Shown in pieces: positions 25,766 to 32,654 of a stretch of 64,000 nucleotides of DNA. Numbering within the stretch: the first letter of the stretch is position 1; the number at the start of each line of letters is the position of its first letter. Source of the DNA: Streptomyces geranii (GTDB lineage: Bacteria > Actinomycetota > Actinomycetes > Streptomycetales > Streptomycetaceae). The stretch covers positions 175,115 to 239,114 of the forward strand of contig NZ_PJME01000009.1 in assembly GCF_002954775.1 (NCBI RefSeq). Reading direction: 5' to 3'. The notes under the pieces are model-generated. The model did not search any database, had not been told where the DNA came from, and saw nothing but the letters and a program-made list of their open reading frames with translations. The translations under genes were made by a program, and so were the position numbers.

Positions 25766-26583
25766 GACTCTCCAAGCAGTCCGTCCAGGAGGCGCGCGCT
25801 CTCCTCGGGAGAGAGTGCCTGTGACCGCAGCATTCCATATTTCAGGTGATACAAGCTGACCTCGTCGGGGTCGTCCACGAGGAAGCTGGCACGCTGCACC
25901 TCCAGGTACACCAGCCGTTCGTGGTCCGGGGTTTCGAGCAGCACCATGGGTCCGCCGAGGCAGGCGTGGGGCGTGCGGTTCATAGGCATGATCTGCACGC
26001 TCATGTGGACCGGTTCGCAGGCTTCGAGGATCTTGCGGATCTGCTCACGCATCACCTCCGGACCGCCGACGTCCCGCTGGAAGATGCTCTCCTCCAGGAC
26101 GAAGTGCCCCACCGGCGGCTGCTCCCGCTGCCACATCAACTGGCGTTCCATACGGGCGTTCACCCACTGCTCGGCCGTCTCGTTCCCGATCGCCGGATAC
26201 CGGCAGTCGAAGAGGGCGCGGCAGTACTCCGGAGTCTGGAGCAACCCCGGTACCGCTTGGGCCTCGTACGACAGGAAGCTGAGCGCCTCCTGCTCATGCT
26301 CGACCAGCCCCTGCGCGAACTGGACGACTCGCTCCCGGACGGGCACCTTGACCACCATCACGGCCAACACCCCACCGGTGTCGAGCAGTTCGTCGAACTG
26401 CTCCGCCCGGTCGAGTTGCAGCGCAAGCCGCCCCTGCTCGATGGAGCCGACGGTGTCGACGTGGATGTTCGCGCGCTCCGCCAACTGCTCCTGCGTCAGC
26501 CGCGCCCGCTTCCTGAAGTGGGCGACCGCCGCCCCGATGGCCTGCCATGAACTGCCCCGCCGGGGCCTCTTCGCCGAATGCAT
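25762..26583 (-). CDS. XRE-family regulator with DUF5753 domain (WhiJ/AbaA-like)
   Basis: A 273-aa protein. The N-terminal helix-turn-helix (about 16-70; FRKRARLTQEQLAERANIHV) is followed by a DUF5753 sensor domain (about 90-270; SYEAQAVPGLLQTPEYCRAL, PHMSVQIMP-like PVHMSVQIMPM, YLEVQRASFLVDDPDEVSLY). Start ATG 26583 chosen over 26637. It is divergent from an HATPase gene across a perfect palindrome and coupled to a DUF397 gene. Loci of this make-up are multi-copy in Streptomyces and influence sporulation and antibiotic production. Probably a repressor of itself and its neighbours. Confidence 0.9.
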   Translation of the reverse strand: MHSAKRPRRGSSWQAIGAAVAHFRKRARLTQEQLAERANIHVDTVGSIEQGRLALQLDRAEQFDELLDTGGVLAVMVVKVPVRERVVQFAQGLVEHEQEALSFLSYEAQAVPGLLQTPEYCRALFDCRYPAIGNETAEQWVNARMERQLMWQREQPPVGHFVLEESIFQRDVGGPEVMREQIRKILEACEPVHMSVQIMPMNRTPHACLGGPMVLLETPDHERLVYLEVQRASFLVDDPDEVSLYHLKYGMLRSQALSPEESARLLDGLLGES

Positions 26584-26622
26584 GCCCGTCCCCTTCCCCC
26601 GCCGCCACCCGAACCCCTCGTA

Positions 26623-26655
26623 GTGAAGTCGTAGCAATCGGAACTACGACTTCAC
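26623..26655. promoter_or_regulatory. Perfect 12-bp inverted repeat in the XRE/HATPase divergent promoter
   Basis: GTGAAGTCGTAG (26623-26634) and CTACGACTTCAC (26644-26655) flank a 9-base spacer CAATCGGAA. It lies 40 bp from each start codon, midway between the divergent genes. It is AT-richer than its surroundings. The best reading is an operator bound by the XRE regulator. Confidence 0.75.
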
Positions 26656-26695
26656 GTACTGCTCCACGATAGTGACTCCCTGTGACAGTGGCCCC

Positions 26696-27103
26696 ATGAA
26701 CGCACAACCCCAACTCCTCCACACCCGCGAGGCGTTCTACCGCCGCGACCGCAGGTCGGTACGCCTGGCCCGGGACTTCACCCGCGAGGCCCTCACCGAC
26801 TGGGGCACCCCCGAGCGCACCGACGACGTGCTGCTCTGCGTGAGCGAACTGACCACGAACGCCCTCCTCCACGGCGTACCCCCGGGCCGAGGCTTCCTCC
26901 TCCAACTGGCCCTGGCCACCGACGGCGTACTGCGCGTCGAGGTCCACGACAGCGGTACGGGCGAGATCCGTACGCCGGACATCGACCCGGAGGTCGAGAA
27001 CGGCCGGGGCCTGCTTCTTGTCGGCGTGCTCGCGGACAAGTGGGGGGTGGGGGAGCGGAACCCGGGCAAGTCGGTGTGGTGCGAGTTCGGGATGCGGCGG
27101 TGA
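26696..27103 (+). CDS. RsbW-like ATP-binding anti-sigma/regulatory protein
   Basis: A 135-aa HATPase_c protein of the short Streptomyces RsbW type. N-box: LLCVSELTTNALLHGVPPG; G1-like: VEVHDSGTGEIRTP; G2 region: NGRGLLLVGVLADKWGV. No transmembrane part. Such proteins phosphorylate anti-anti-sigma factors or act as partners of XRE-DUF5753/DUF397 pairs. Its divergent placement supports membership in that regulatory trio. Confidence 0.85.
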   Translation: MNAQPQLLHTREAFYRRDRRSVRLARDFTREALTDWGTPERTDDVLLCVSELTTNALLHGVPPGRGFLLQLALATDGVLRVEVHDSGTGEIRTPDIDPEVENGRGLLLVGVLADKWGVGERNPGKSVWCEFGMRR

Positions 27104-27212
27104 GTCGGCCGTACGGCTCGCCTGCTACCGCGGGGCGGGTTTCACCGGTGGCGAATGAGCCCTGACTCGCAGTAGGACAGTTTCTGTCCTACTGACCTCC
27201 TACCGTCTTCCC

Positions 27213-27833
27213 ATGACCACCACCCCCGGCACCCTTGACACCCTCAGCACCCTCGACGGCATCCCCGTCGAGCCTTTCGCCGACGCCCCCGACCTCGACG
27301 CCTGGCTCACCGCCCACCCCGCCCCTCGCCCCGCCGCCCTCTGGGTGAAGGTCGCGAAGAAGGGCTCGGGCCTGCCGTCCGTCGGCTTCGCCGAGGTCAA
27401 TGACGTGGCCCTCTGTCATGGGTGGATCACCGGTCAGCGCAAGAGCCTCGACGCCTCGTACTGTCTGCAGAAGATCACTCCGCGTCGGCGGGGCAGTGTG
27501 TGGTCGATGGTCAATGTGCGGCGGGTGCCCGAGCTGGTCGAGGCCGGGCTCATGCGGGCCGGTGGGCTCGCCGAGGTCGAGGCCGCCAAGGCCGACGGGC
27601 GGTGGGAGGCGGCGTACGCGTCCCAGCGCGACGCCTCCGTCCCGGACGACCTCGTCGCCGCGCTGGAGCGCGAGCCCCGCGCCGAGGCGGCCTTCGAGGC
27701 GCTCGGCAGGTCGGTGCGGTACCAGACGGTCCTGCTGCCGCTGCTCACGGCCCGTACGCCGGACACCCGGGCCGCGCGGCTCGCGGCGGCCGTTGCGAGG
27801 CTGGCGGAAGGGGCGCCGCGTTCCCGGTCATGA
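27213..27833 (+). CDS. YdeI/OmpD-associated family protein
   Basis: A 206-aa cytoplasmic protein. Blocks such as LDAWLTAHPAPRPAALWVKVA, VGFAEVNDVALCHGWITGQR, QKITPRRRGSVWSMVNVRRV and C-terminal VPDDLVAALEREPRAEAAFE match the YdeI/OmpD-associated (DUF1905-like) family. Members have been linked to stress or antimicrobial-peptide resistance, but no biochemical activity is established. Single-gene unit. Confidence 0.85.
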   Translation: MTTTPGTLDTLSTLDGIPVEPFADAPDLDAWLTAHPAPRPAALWVKVAKKGSGLPSVGFAEVNDVALCHGWITGQRKSLDASYCLQKITPRRRGSVWSMVNVRRVPELVEAGLMRAGGLAEVEAAKADGRWEAAYASQRDASVPDDLVAALEREPRAEAAFEALGRSVRYQTVLLPLLTARTPDTRAARLAAAVARLAEGAPRSRS

Positions 27834-27982
27834 GCGGGAGCCCGGAGTGGGCGTGTGGAGTGGGAGCCCGGAGTGGGTGTGCGAACCGGCGGTACCGACA
27901 GGTCCGCCCGCCTGGTCGTATGCCGACCGGGCGGGCGGTTCGTGTTCACCTCGGGGGCGCCTGCGGCTGGGCACCCGGTACG

Positions 27983-28591
27983 TCACGCGTTCCTGATCGC
28001 CGAGATGTCGAAGTTCAGCTTGATCTTGTCCGAGACCAGGACGCCACCCGTCTCCAGCGCCGCGTTCCAGGTGAGGCCCCACTCCGAGCGCAGGATCTCC
28101 GCCTTGCCCTCGAAGCCCACGCGCTCGTTGCCGAACGGGTCCTTCGCCGCGCCGTTGAACTCCAGGTCGATGGAGATCTCCCTGGTGGTGCCCAGGATCT
28201 CCAGGTCGCCGGTGATCCGGTAGTCCTCGCCGCCCAGGGACTCCGCCTTGGTCGAGCGGAACGTCATCGTCGGGAACTCGTCCGTACGGAAGAAGTCCGC
28301 GCTCTTCAGGTGGCCGTCGCGGTCGGCGGAGCCCGTCTCGATGCTCTCCATCTTGATGTCGAGGGACGCGGTCGACGCGGCGGGGTTGCTGCCGTCGAGG
28401 TGCAGGGTGCCCTCGAACTCCTGGAAGCTGCCCTTGACGTTCGTCACCATGGCGTGCCGGGCGACGAAGCCGATGGTCGTGTGGGACGCGTCGATCGTGT
28501 AGTCGCCGGTCAGCGCGGCCAGCTCGGGAGTGGCGACCGAGGTCGCCGTGGCTGCGTCGTCGTCGCTGCTCTTGCGGCCGAAGATGCCCAT
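27983..28591 (-). CDS. YceI-family lipocalin-like protein
   Basis: A 202-aa protein with an N-terminal MGIFGRKSSDDD leader and then the YceI fold: GDYTIDASHTTIGFVARHAM, VKGSFQEFEGTLHLDG, SADFFRTDEFPTMTFRST, LEILGTTREISIDLEFNGAA, and GLTWNAALETGGVLVSDKIK. YceI proteins bind polyisoprenoid-like lipids in a beta-barrel. There is no signal peptide, so this one is probably cytoplasmic. ATG 28591 follows an AGGAGC site. MarR-like boxes lie upstream. Confidence 0.92.
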   Translation of the reverse strand: MGIFGRKSSDDDAATATSVATPELAALTGDYTIDASHTTIGFVARHAMVTNVKGSFQEFEGTLHLDGSNPAASTASLDIKMESIETGSADRDGHLKSADFFRTDEFPTMTFRSTKAESLGGEDYRITGDLEILGTTREISIDLEFNGAAKDPFGNERVGFEGKAEILRSEWGLTWNAALETGGVLVSDKIKLNFDISAIRNA

Positions 28592-28615
28592 GATGATGCT
28601 CCTTGGGGGACGTGT

Positions 28616-28676
28616 TGTTGAAGCTTGAATCAGTTCAACGGGAGGAACCGTAGTCCTATTCCGTTCAATGTTCAAC
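28616..28676. promoter_or_regulatory. TTGAA/TTCAA boxes upstream of the YceI gene
   Basis: TTGAA-TCAG-TTCAA (28625-28638) is a clean inverted repeat, and GTTCAATGTTCAAC (28663-28676) repeats the half-site about 3.5 helical turns away. The repeat style is like MarR-family operators. The regulator is not encoded next door. Confidence 0.5.
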
Positions 28677-28904
28677 AGTGTGCGTTGAGTGTCCACGACG
28701 TTACTCCGAGTGGCGCAGTCCCGCCCGGTATGACAAGGGTGTCGTCATGGCCGCTTTGTATGACCCCTACAACGTGGATGCCCCCTGAGCAGTCGGGTCG
28801 GCTGCATGCCGACGTTGTTCTGTTCAGGGGTACCAGGAAAACGCGCCGGAGACTGTACGGAGTCGACGGCCCGGTTTTCTTGCCCGGCTTCGTAAGGTCA
28901 CTAC

Positions 28905-30512
28905 ATGACCTTTATCGACGAGGCGCAGGGCGGGTCCGCGGGCGAGCCGACGGAGGAGCCGACGGACGCACGCGGGCGCGTGGCCGAGCTGCACGAGATC
29001 CGTGCGCAGGCCCTGGCCGGGCCCAGCGAGAAGGCCACCGAGGCGCAGCACGCCAAGGGCAAGCTGACCGCCCGGGAGCGCATCGACCTGCTCCTCGACC
29101 CGGACTCCTTCAACGAGGTCGAGCAGCTGCGCCGGCACCGCGCGACCGGCTTCGGCCTGGAGGCCAAGAAGCCGTTCACCGACGGTGTCATCACCGGCTG
29201 GGGCACGGTGGAGGGCCGTACGGTCTTCGTCTATGCCCATGATTTCCGCATCTTCGGCGGCGCGCTGGGCGAGGCCCACGCCACCAAGATCCACAAGATC
29301 ATGGACATGGCCATCGCGGCCGGGGCCCCGCTCGTCTCGCTCAACGACGGCGCCGGTGCCCGTATCCAGGAGGGCGTCTCCGCCCTCGCCGGGTACGGCG
29401 GCATCTTCCAGCGCAACACCAAGGCCTCCGGGGTCATCCCGCAGATCTCCGTGATGCTCGGCCCGTGTGCCGGCGGCGCGGCCTACTCGCCCGCCCTCAC
29501 CGACTTCGTCTTCATGGTCCGCGAGACCTCGCAGATGTTCATCACCGGACCGGACGTCGTCAAGGCGGTCACCGGCGAGGAGATCACCCAGAACGGCCTC
29601 GGCGGCGCCGACGTGCACGCCGAGACCAGCGGCGTCGCGCACTTCGCGTACGACGACGAGGAGACCTGCATCGCCGAGGTGCGGTACCTCCTCGCGATGC
29701 TCCCGCAGAACAACCGCGAGAACCCGCCGCGCGTCGAGTCCGAGGACCCGGCCGACCGGCGCGGCGAGATCCTGCTGGACCTCGTCCCGGCCGACGGCAA
29801 CCGCCCGTACGACATGACCAAGGTCATCGAGGAGATCGTCGACGACGGCGACTACCTGGAGATCCACGAGCGCTGGGCCCGCAACATCATCTGCGCGCTC
29901 GGCCGGCTCGGCGGCCAGGTCGTCGGCATCGTCGCCAACCAGCCGATGAGCATCGCGGGCGTCCTGGACATCGAGGCGTCGGAAAAAGCTGCACGTTTTG
30001 TCCAGATGTGTGACGCTTTTAACATCCCGATCGTCACGCTGCTGGATGTCCCCGGCTTCCTCCCGGGCGTCGACCAGGAGCACGGCGGAATCATCCGGCA
30101 CGGCGCGAAGCTCCTCTACGCCTACTGCAACGCGACCGTTCCGAGGATCTCGCTGATCCTGCGCAAGGCGTACGGAGGCGCGTACATCGTCATGGACAGC
30201 CAGTCCATCGGCGCCGACCTCACCTACGCCTGGCCGACGAACGAGATCGCCGTGATGGGCGCCGAAGGTGCCGCCAACGTCATCTTCCGCCGTCAGATCG
30301 CGGACGCCGAGGACTCCGAGGCGATGAGGGCTCGGATGGTCAAGGAGTACAAGTCCGAGCTGATGCACCCCTACTACGCCGCCGAGCGCGGCCTCGTCGA
30401 CGACGTCATCGACCCGGCCGAGACCCGTTCGGTGCTCATCAGGTCGCTCGCGATGCTGCAGACCAAGCACGCGGACCTGCCCTCGCGAAAGCACGGCAAT
30501 CCCCCGCAGTGA
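28905..30512 (+). CDS. accB: Acyl-CoA carboxylase beta subunit (acetyl/propionyl-CoA carboxyltransferase)
   Basis: A 535-aa biotin-dependent carboxyltransferase with the two crotonase-fold halves (ISVMLGPCAGGAAYSPAL oxyanion loop; DVPGFLPGVDQEHGGIIRHG; KAYGGAYIVMD). It transfers CO2 from biotinyl-AccA to acyl-CoA, giving malonyl- or methylmalonyl-CoA for fatty acids and polyketides. Ile428 in AYIVMDSQ sits where S. coelicolor AccB has Ile (acetyl plus propionyl) and PccB has Asp (propionyl only), so this is the AccB type. accE follows 71 bp later. Confidence 0.95.
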   Translation: MTFIDEAQGGSAGEPTEEPTDARGRVAELHEIRAQALAGPSEKATEAQHAKGKLTARERIDLLLDPDSFNEVEQLRRHRATGFGLEAKKPFTDGVITGWGTVEGRTVFVYAHDFRIFGGALGEAHATKIHKIMDMAIAAGAPLVSLNDGAGARIQEGVSALAGYGGIFQRNTKASGVIPQISVMLGPCAGGAAYSPALTDFVFMVRETSQMFITGPDVVKAVTGEEITQNGLGGADVHAETSGVAHFAYDDEETCIAEVRYLLAMLPQNNRENPPRVESEDPADRRGEILLDLVPADGNRPYDMTKVIEEIVDDGDYLEIHERWARNIICALGRLGGQVVGIVANQPMSIAGVLDIEASEKAARFVQMCDAFNIPIVTLLDVPGFLPGVDQEHGGIIRHGAKLLYAYCNATVPRISLILRKAYGGAYIVMDSQSIGADLTYAWPTNEIAVMGAEGAANVIFRRQIADAEDSEAMRARMVKEYKSELMHPYYAAERGLVDDVIDPAETRSVLIRSLAMLQTKHADLPSRKHGNPPQ

Positions 30513-30583
30513 TCCCCGCTCGGTAACCCAGCGGATCCTTCGCGGTCCATCCGCGGAAACCTCTCTCACGGAGACTGTGACCT

Positions 30584-30772
30584 ATGAACACCTCTGACAT
30601 TCGCGTCGAGAAGGGCCATGCCGAGCCCGAGGAAGTCGCCGCCATCACGGCGATCCTCCTGGCCCGCGCGGCGTCGGCCCCGGCGGCCCCTGTGACCCAC
30701 CGACGCCCGAAGGCCGGCTGGCGCCGGTTGGAGCGCGAGGGCGGCTTCCGTGCCCCGCACAGCTGGCACTGA
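30584..30772 (+). CDS. accE: Acyl-CoA carboxylase epsilon subunit
   Basis: A 62-aa protein with the epsilon signature: N-terminal IRVEKGHAEPEEVAAITAIL helix, an Ala/Pro linker, then WRRLEREGGFRAPHSWH. Epsilon subunits stabilise and activate the AccA-AccB complex in actinomycetes. It sits directly after accB with its own GGAGA ribosome site and ends at a very strong terminator. Confidence 0.92.
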   Translation: MNTSDIRVEKGHAEPEEVAAITAILLARAASAPAAPVTHRRPKAGWRRLEREGGFRAPHSWH

Positions 30773-30783
30773 GCCTGAGCTTT

Positions 30784-30824
30784 GAGAGGGCCCCCTTCCC
30801 GAGATGTGGGAAGGGGGCCCTCTC
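30784..30824 (+). terminator. Terminator of accBE
   Basis: A perfect 17-bp stem GAGAGGGCCCCCTTCCC / GGGAAGGGGGCCCTCTC with a 7-base loop, 12 bp after the accE stop. Confidence 0.9.
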
Positions 30825-30836
30825 GTGTGTGCTTCG

Positions 30837-30905
30837 GCTGCGGGCCGGTGGGGCTTCTCGCGCAGTTCCCCGCGCCCCTGAAGACGGGGCTGCGCCCCTG
30901 TCTTC
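30837..30905 (+). repeat. Dispersed intergenic repeat (CGCGCAGTTCCCCGCGCCCC type)
   Basis: The core TCGCGCAGTTCCCCGCGCCC (30858-30877) is shared with 50025-50044 and, inverted with one change, 58717-58736; all carry a GCGGGxCxGxTGTGG-like lead. It is followed by a hairpin GAAGACGGGGC / GCCCC-T-GTCTTC (30880-30905). Confidence 0.8.
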
Positions 30906-30916
30906 GGTAAACCGAA

Positions 30917-30955
30917 GGGCTGCCGCGGACGGCGTACAACCGTCCGTGGCAGCCC
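30917..30955 (-). terminator. Terminator of the first conservon
   Basis: A 16-bp stem (one G-T pair) with a 7-base loop, GGGCTGCCGCGGACGG / CCGTCCGTGGCAGCCC, 23 bp beyond the cvnD stop on the minus strand. An extra small hairpin CTTCGGT-AA-ACCGAAG lies at 30902-30917. Confidence 0.8.
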
Positions 30956-30978
30956 AGTGGCCGCAAAAAACCACGTAC

Positions 30979-31560
30979 CTACCGCAGGCGAGCCATCAGC
31001 GCGTGCTCCACCAGGGTGATGAGCGCCGACTTCGCATCGGCCCGGTGCCGCGCGTCCGTCGTGATGATCGGAGTGTCCGGGCCGATCTGGAGCGCCTCCC
31101 GGACCTCGTCCGGGTTGTACGGCTGGCTGCCGTCGAAGCCGTTCAGGGCGATGACGAACGGCAGACCGCTGTTCTCGAAGTAGTCCACCGCGGGGAAGCA
31201 GTCCGCGAGGCGCCTCGTGTCGACGAGGACGATCGCGCCGATCGCGCCGCGCACCAGGTCGTCCCACATGAACCAGAAGCGGTCCTGGCCGGGCGTACCG
31301 AACAGGTACAGGATCAGGTCCTGGTCCAGGGTGATACGGCCGAAGTCCATCGCCACCGTCGTGGTGGTCTTGTCCCCCGTGTGCGTGAGGTCGTCGATAC
31401 CCGCGGACGCGGACGTCATCACGGCCTCGGTACGCAGCGGATTGATCTCCGAGACGGCCCCGACGAACGTGGTCTTGCCCACGCCGAAGCCGCCCGCCAC
31501 CACGATTTTCGCGGACGTGGTGGAGCGGGAAGGCCCTCCGCTAGAGCTTGCGAAGTCCAC
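30979..31560 (-). CDS. cvnD2: Conservon D: Ras-like small GTPase
   Basis: A 193-aa GTPase of the MglA/ATP-GTP-binding conservon family. P-loop GGFGVGKTT (residues 23-31), switch II LFGTPGQDRFWFMWDDLV, and an atypical G4 block ALNGFDG in place of NKxD. It is membrane-associated in a complex with CvnA-C, by knowledge of the system, and acts like a G-protein switch below the sensor kinase. Overlaps cvnC by 20 bp. Nearly identical to the D protein at 36.4 kb apart from the linker and a handful of substitutions. Numbering as cvn2 is by recalled S. coelicolor gene order. Confidence 0.92.
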   Translation of the reverse strand: MDFASSSGGPSRSTTSAKIVVAGGFGVGKTTFVGAVSEINPLRTEAVMTSASAGIDDLTHTGDKTTTTVAMDFGRITLDQDLILYLFGTPGQDRFWFMWDDLVRGAIGAIVLVDTRRLADCFPAVDYFENSGLPFVIALNGFDGSQPYNPDEVREALQIGPDTPIITTDARHRADAKSALITLVEHALMARLR

Positions 31561-32134
31561 TGAGCACCCTTTCGAGCAAAGTCACGTCTGGCTGGCCACC
31601 GGCGCTCTCGTCGCCGCCGGGCTGATGAATCGCGACCAGGCCTGCCTCCGCCAAGTCGGCGACGAGGATCCTGGCCACACCGAGAGGGATGGTCAGCAAC
31701 GCCGAGATCTCGGCCACCGACTTGATCTCTCGGCAGAGGTTGCAGATCCGCTGATGCTCGGGCAACTGGCCCTGCATCTGGTGCGGCTGCGCAGTGGTGT
31801 GCACCAGCGCCTCGATGGCGAGCTGGTATCGCGGCCGGGTACGGCCGCCGGTCATCGCGTAGGGGCGCACCAGCGGGTTGCTGGCACCCCCCGCGGGCCC
31901 CGGTTCGGGAGAACGCCGCTGCGGCTGCACGGGCTGGATGCGCGGCGCCGCCGGCTGGTCGTACGGCGACGGCCCGGGACCCTGCGGGTTCTGGGGTGCG
32001 TACGGCTGCTGCCGACGGTGACTCGGTGCGGAGGGGAAGTTGTACCGGTTCTGGTCACCCTGACCCTGGCCCTGACCTTGGCCAGGGCCGTACGACCAGT
32101 TGCCCGAGGACGAACCGCCTGGGGGTGTTGCCAC
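31541..32134 (-). CDS. cvnC2: Conservon C: DUF742 protein with Gln/Pro-rich N-terminal arm
   Basis: A 197-aa protein. Residues 1-90 are low-complexity (GPGQGQGQGQG ... QPYAPQNPQGPGPSPYDQ). The DUF742 winged-helix-like domain follows: NPLVRPYAMTGGRTRPRYQL, LPEHQRICNLCREIKSVAEI, GVARILVADLAEAGLVAIHQ. GTG 32134 is chosen over ATG 32173 because GGAGGAGAAG lies just upstream. DUF742 proteins complex with the roadblock and GTPase partners. Its paralogue at 36.9 kb lacks the low-complexity arm (132 aa). Confidence 0.9.
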   Translation of the reverse strand: MATPPGGSSSGNWSYGPGQGQGQGQGDQNRYNFPSAPSHRRQQPYAPQNPQGPGPSPYDQPAAPRIQPVQPQRRSPEPGPAGGASNPLVRPYAMTGGRTRPRYQLAIEALVHTTAQPHQMQGQLPEHQRICNLCREIKSVAEISALLTIPLGVARILVADLAEAGLVAIHQPGGDESAGGQPDVTLLERVLSGLRKL

Positions 32135-32230
32135 TTTCTTCTCCTCCTCCGACTGTGCCGGGCACCGCATCACTGTGGAGCCGCGTCCGAAACCTATCGT
32201 CCCGGGACGCCAAAACGCACCGTCTGACTG

Positions 32231-32653
32231 CTAGTTGAGAAGGCTCCCCTGGAGCTCCGCACGCAGATCGGGTGTCAGGACCGTACCGGCACGGTCGACC
32301 AGAAGCGCCATCTCGTACCCGATGAGACCGATATCGGCCTCCGGATGTGCGAGGACCGCGAGCGACGAACCGTCGGAGACGGACATGATGAAGAGGAATC
32401 CCCGCTCCATCTCCACGACTGTCTGGTTCACGCTGCCACCCTCGAAGATGCGCGAGGCACCAGCGGTGAGGGAGGTCAGACCGGAGGCGACAGCGGCGAG
32501 CTGGTCCGCACGGTCTCGCGGAAAGCCTTCGGACATCGCCAGAAGGAGTCCGTCGGCGGAGACCACCACCGTGTGCGACACCCCGGGGGTGTTGTCCACG
32601 AAATTGGTGATCAACCAGTTCAGGTTCTGCGCCGCCTGGCTCATCGGGCTCAC
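32231..32653 (-). CDS. cvnB2: Conservon B: roadblock/LC7 domain protein
   Basis: A 140-aa roadblock protein (MSQAAQNLNWLITNFVDNTP, VVVSADGLLLAMSEGFPRDR, GASRIFEGGSVNQTVVEME). Roadblock proteins act as GTPase-activating or scaffold partners of the D GTPase. GTG 32653 is chosen because AGGAG is 7 bases upstream and the paralogue starts at the matching site. It follows cvnA with its start next to the cvnA stop, so translation is coupled. Confidence 0.92.
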   Translation of the reverse strand: MSPMSQAAQNLNWLITNFVDNTPGVSHTVVVSADGLLLAMSEGFPRDRADQLAAVASGLTSLTAGASRIFEGGSVNQTVVEMERGFLFIMSVSDGSSLAVLAHPEADIGLIGYEMALLVDRAGTVLTPDLRAELQGSLLN

Positions 32654-32654
32654 A

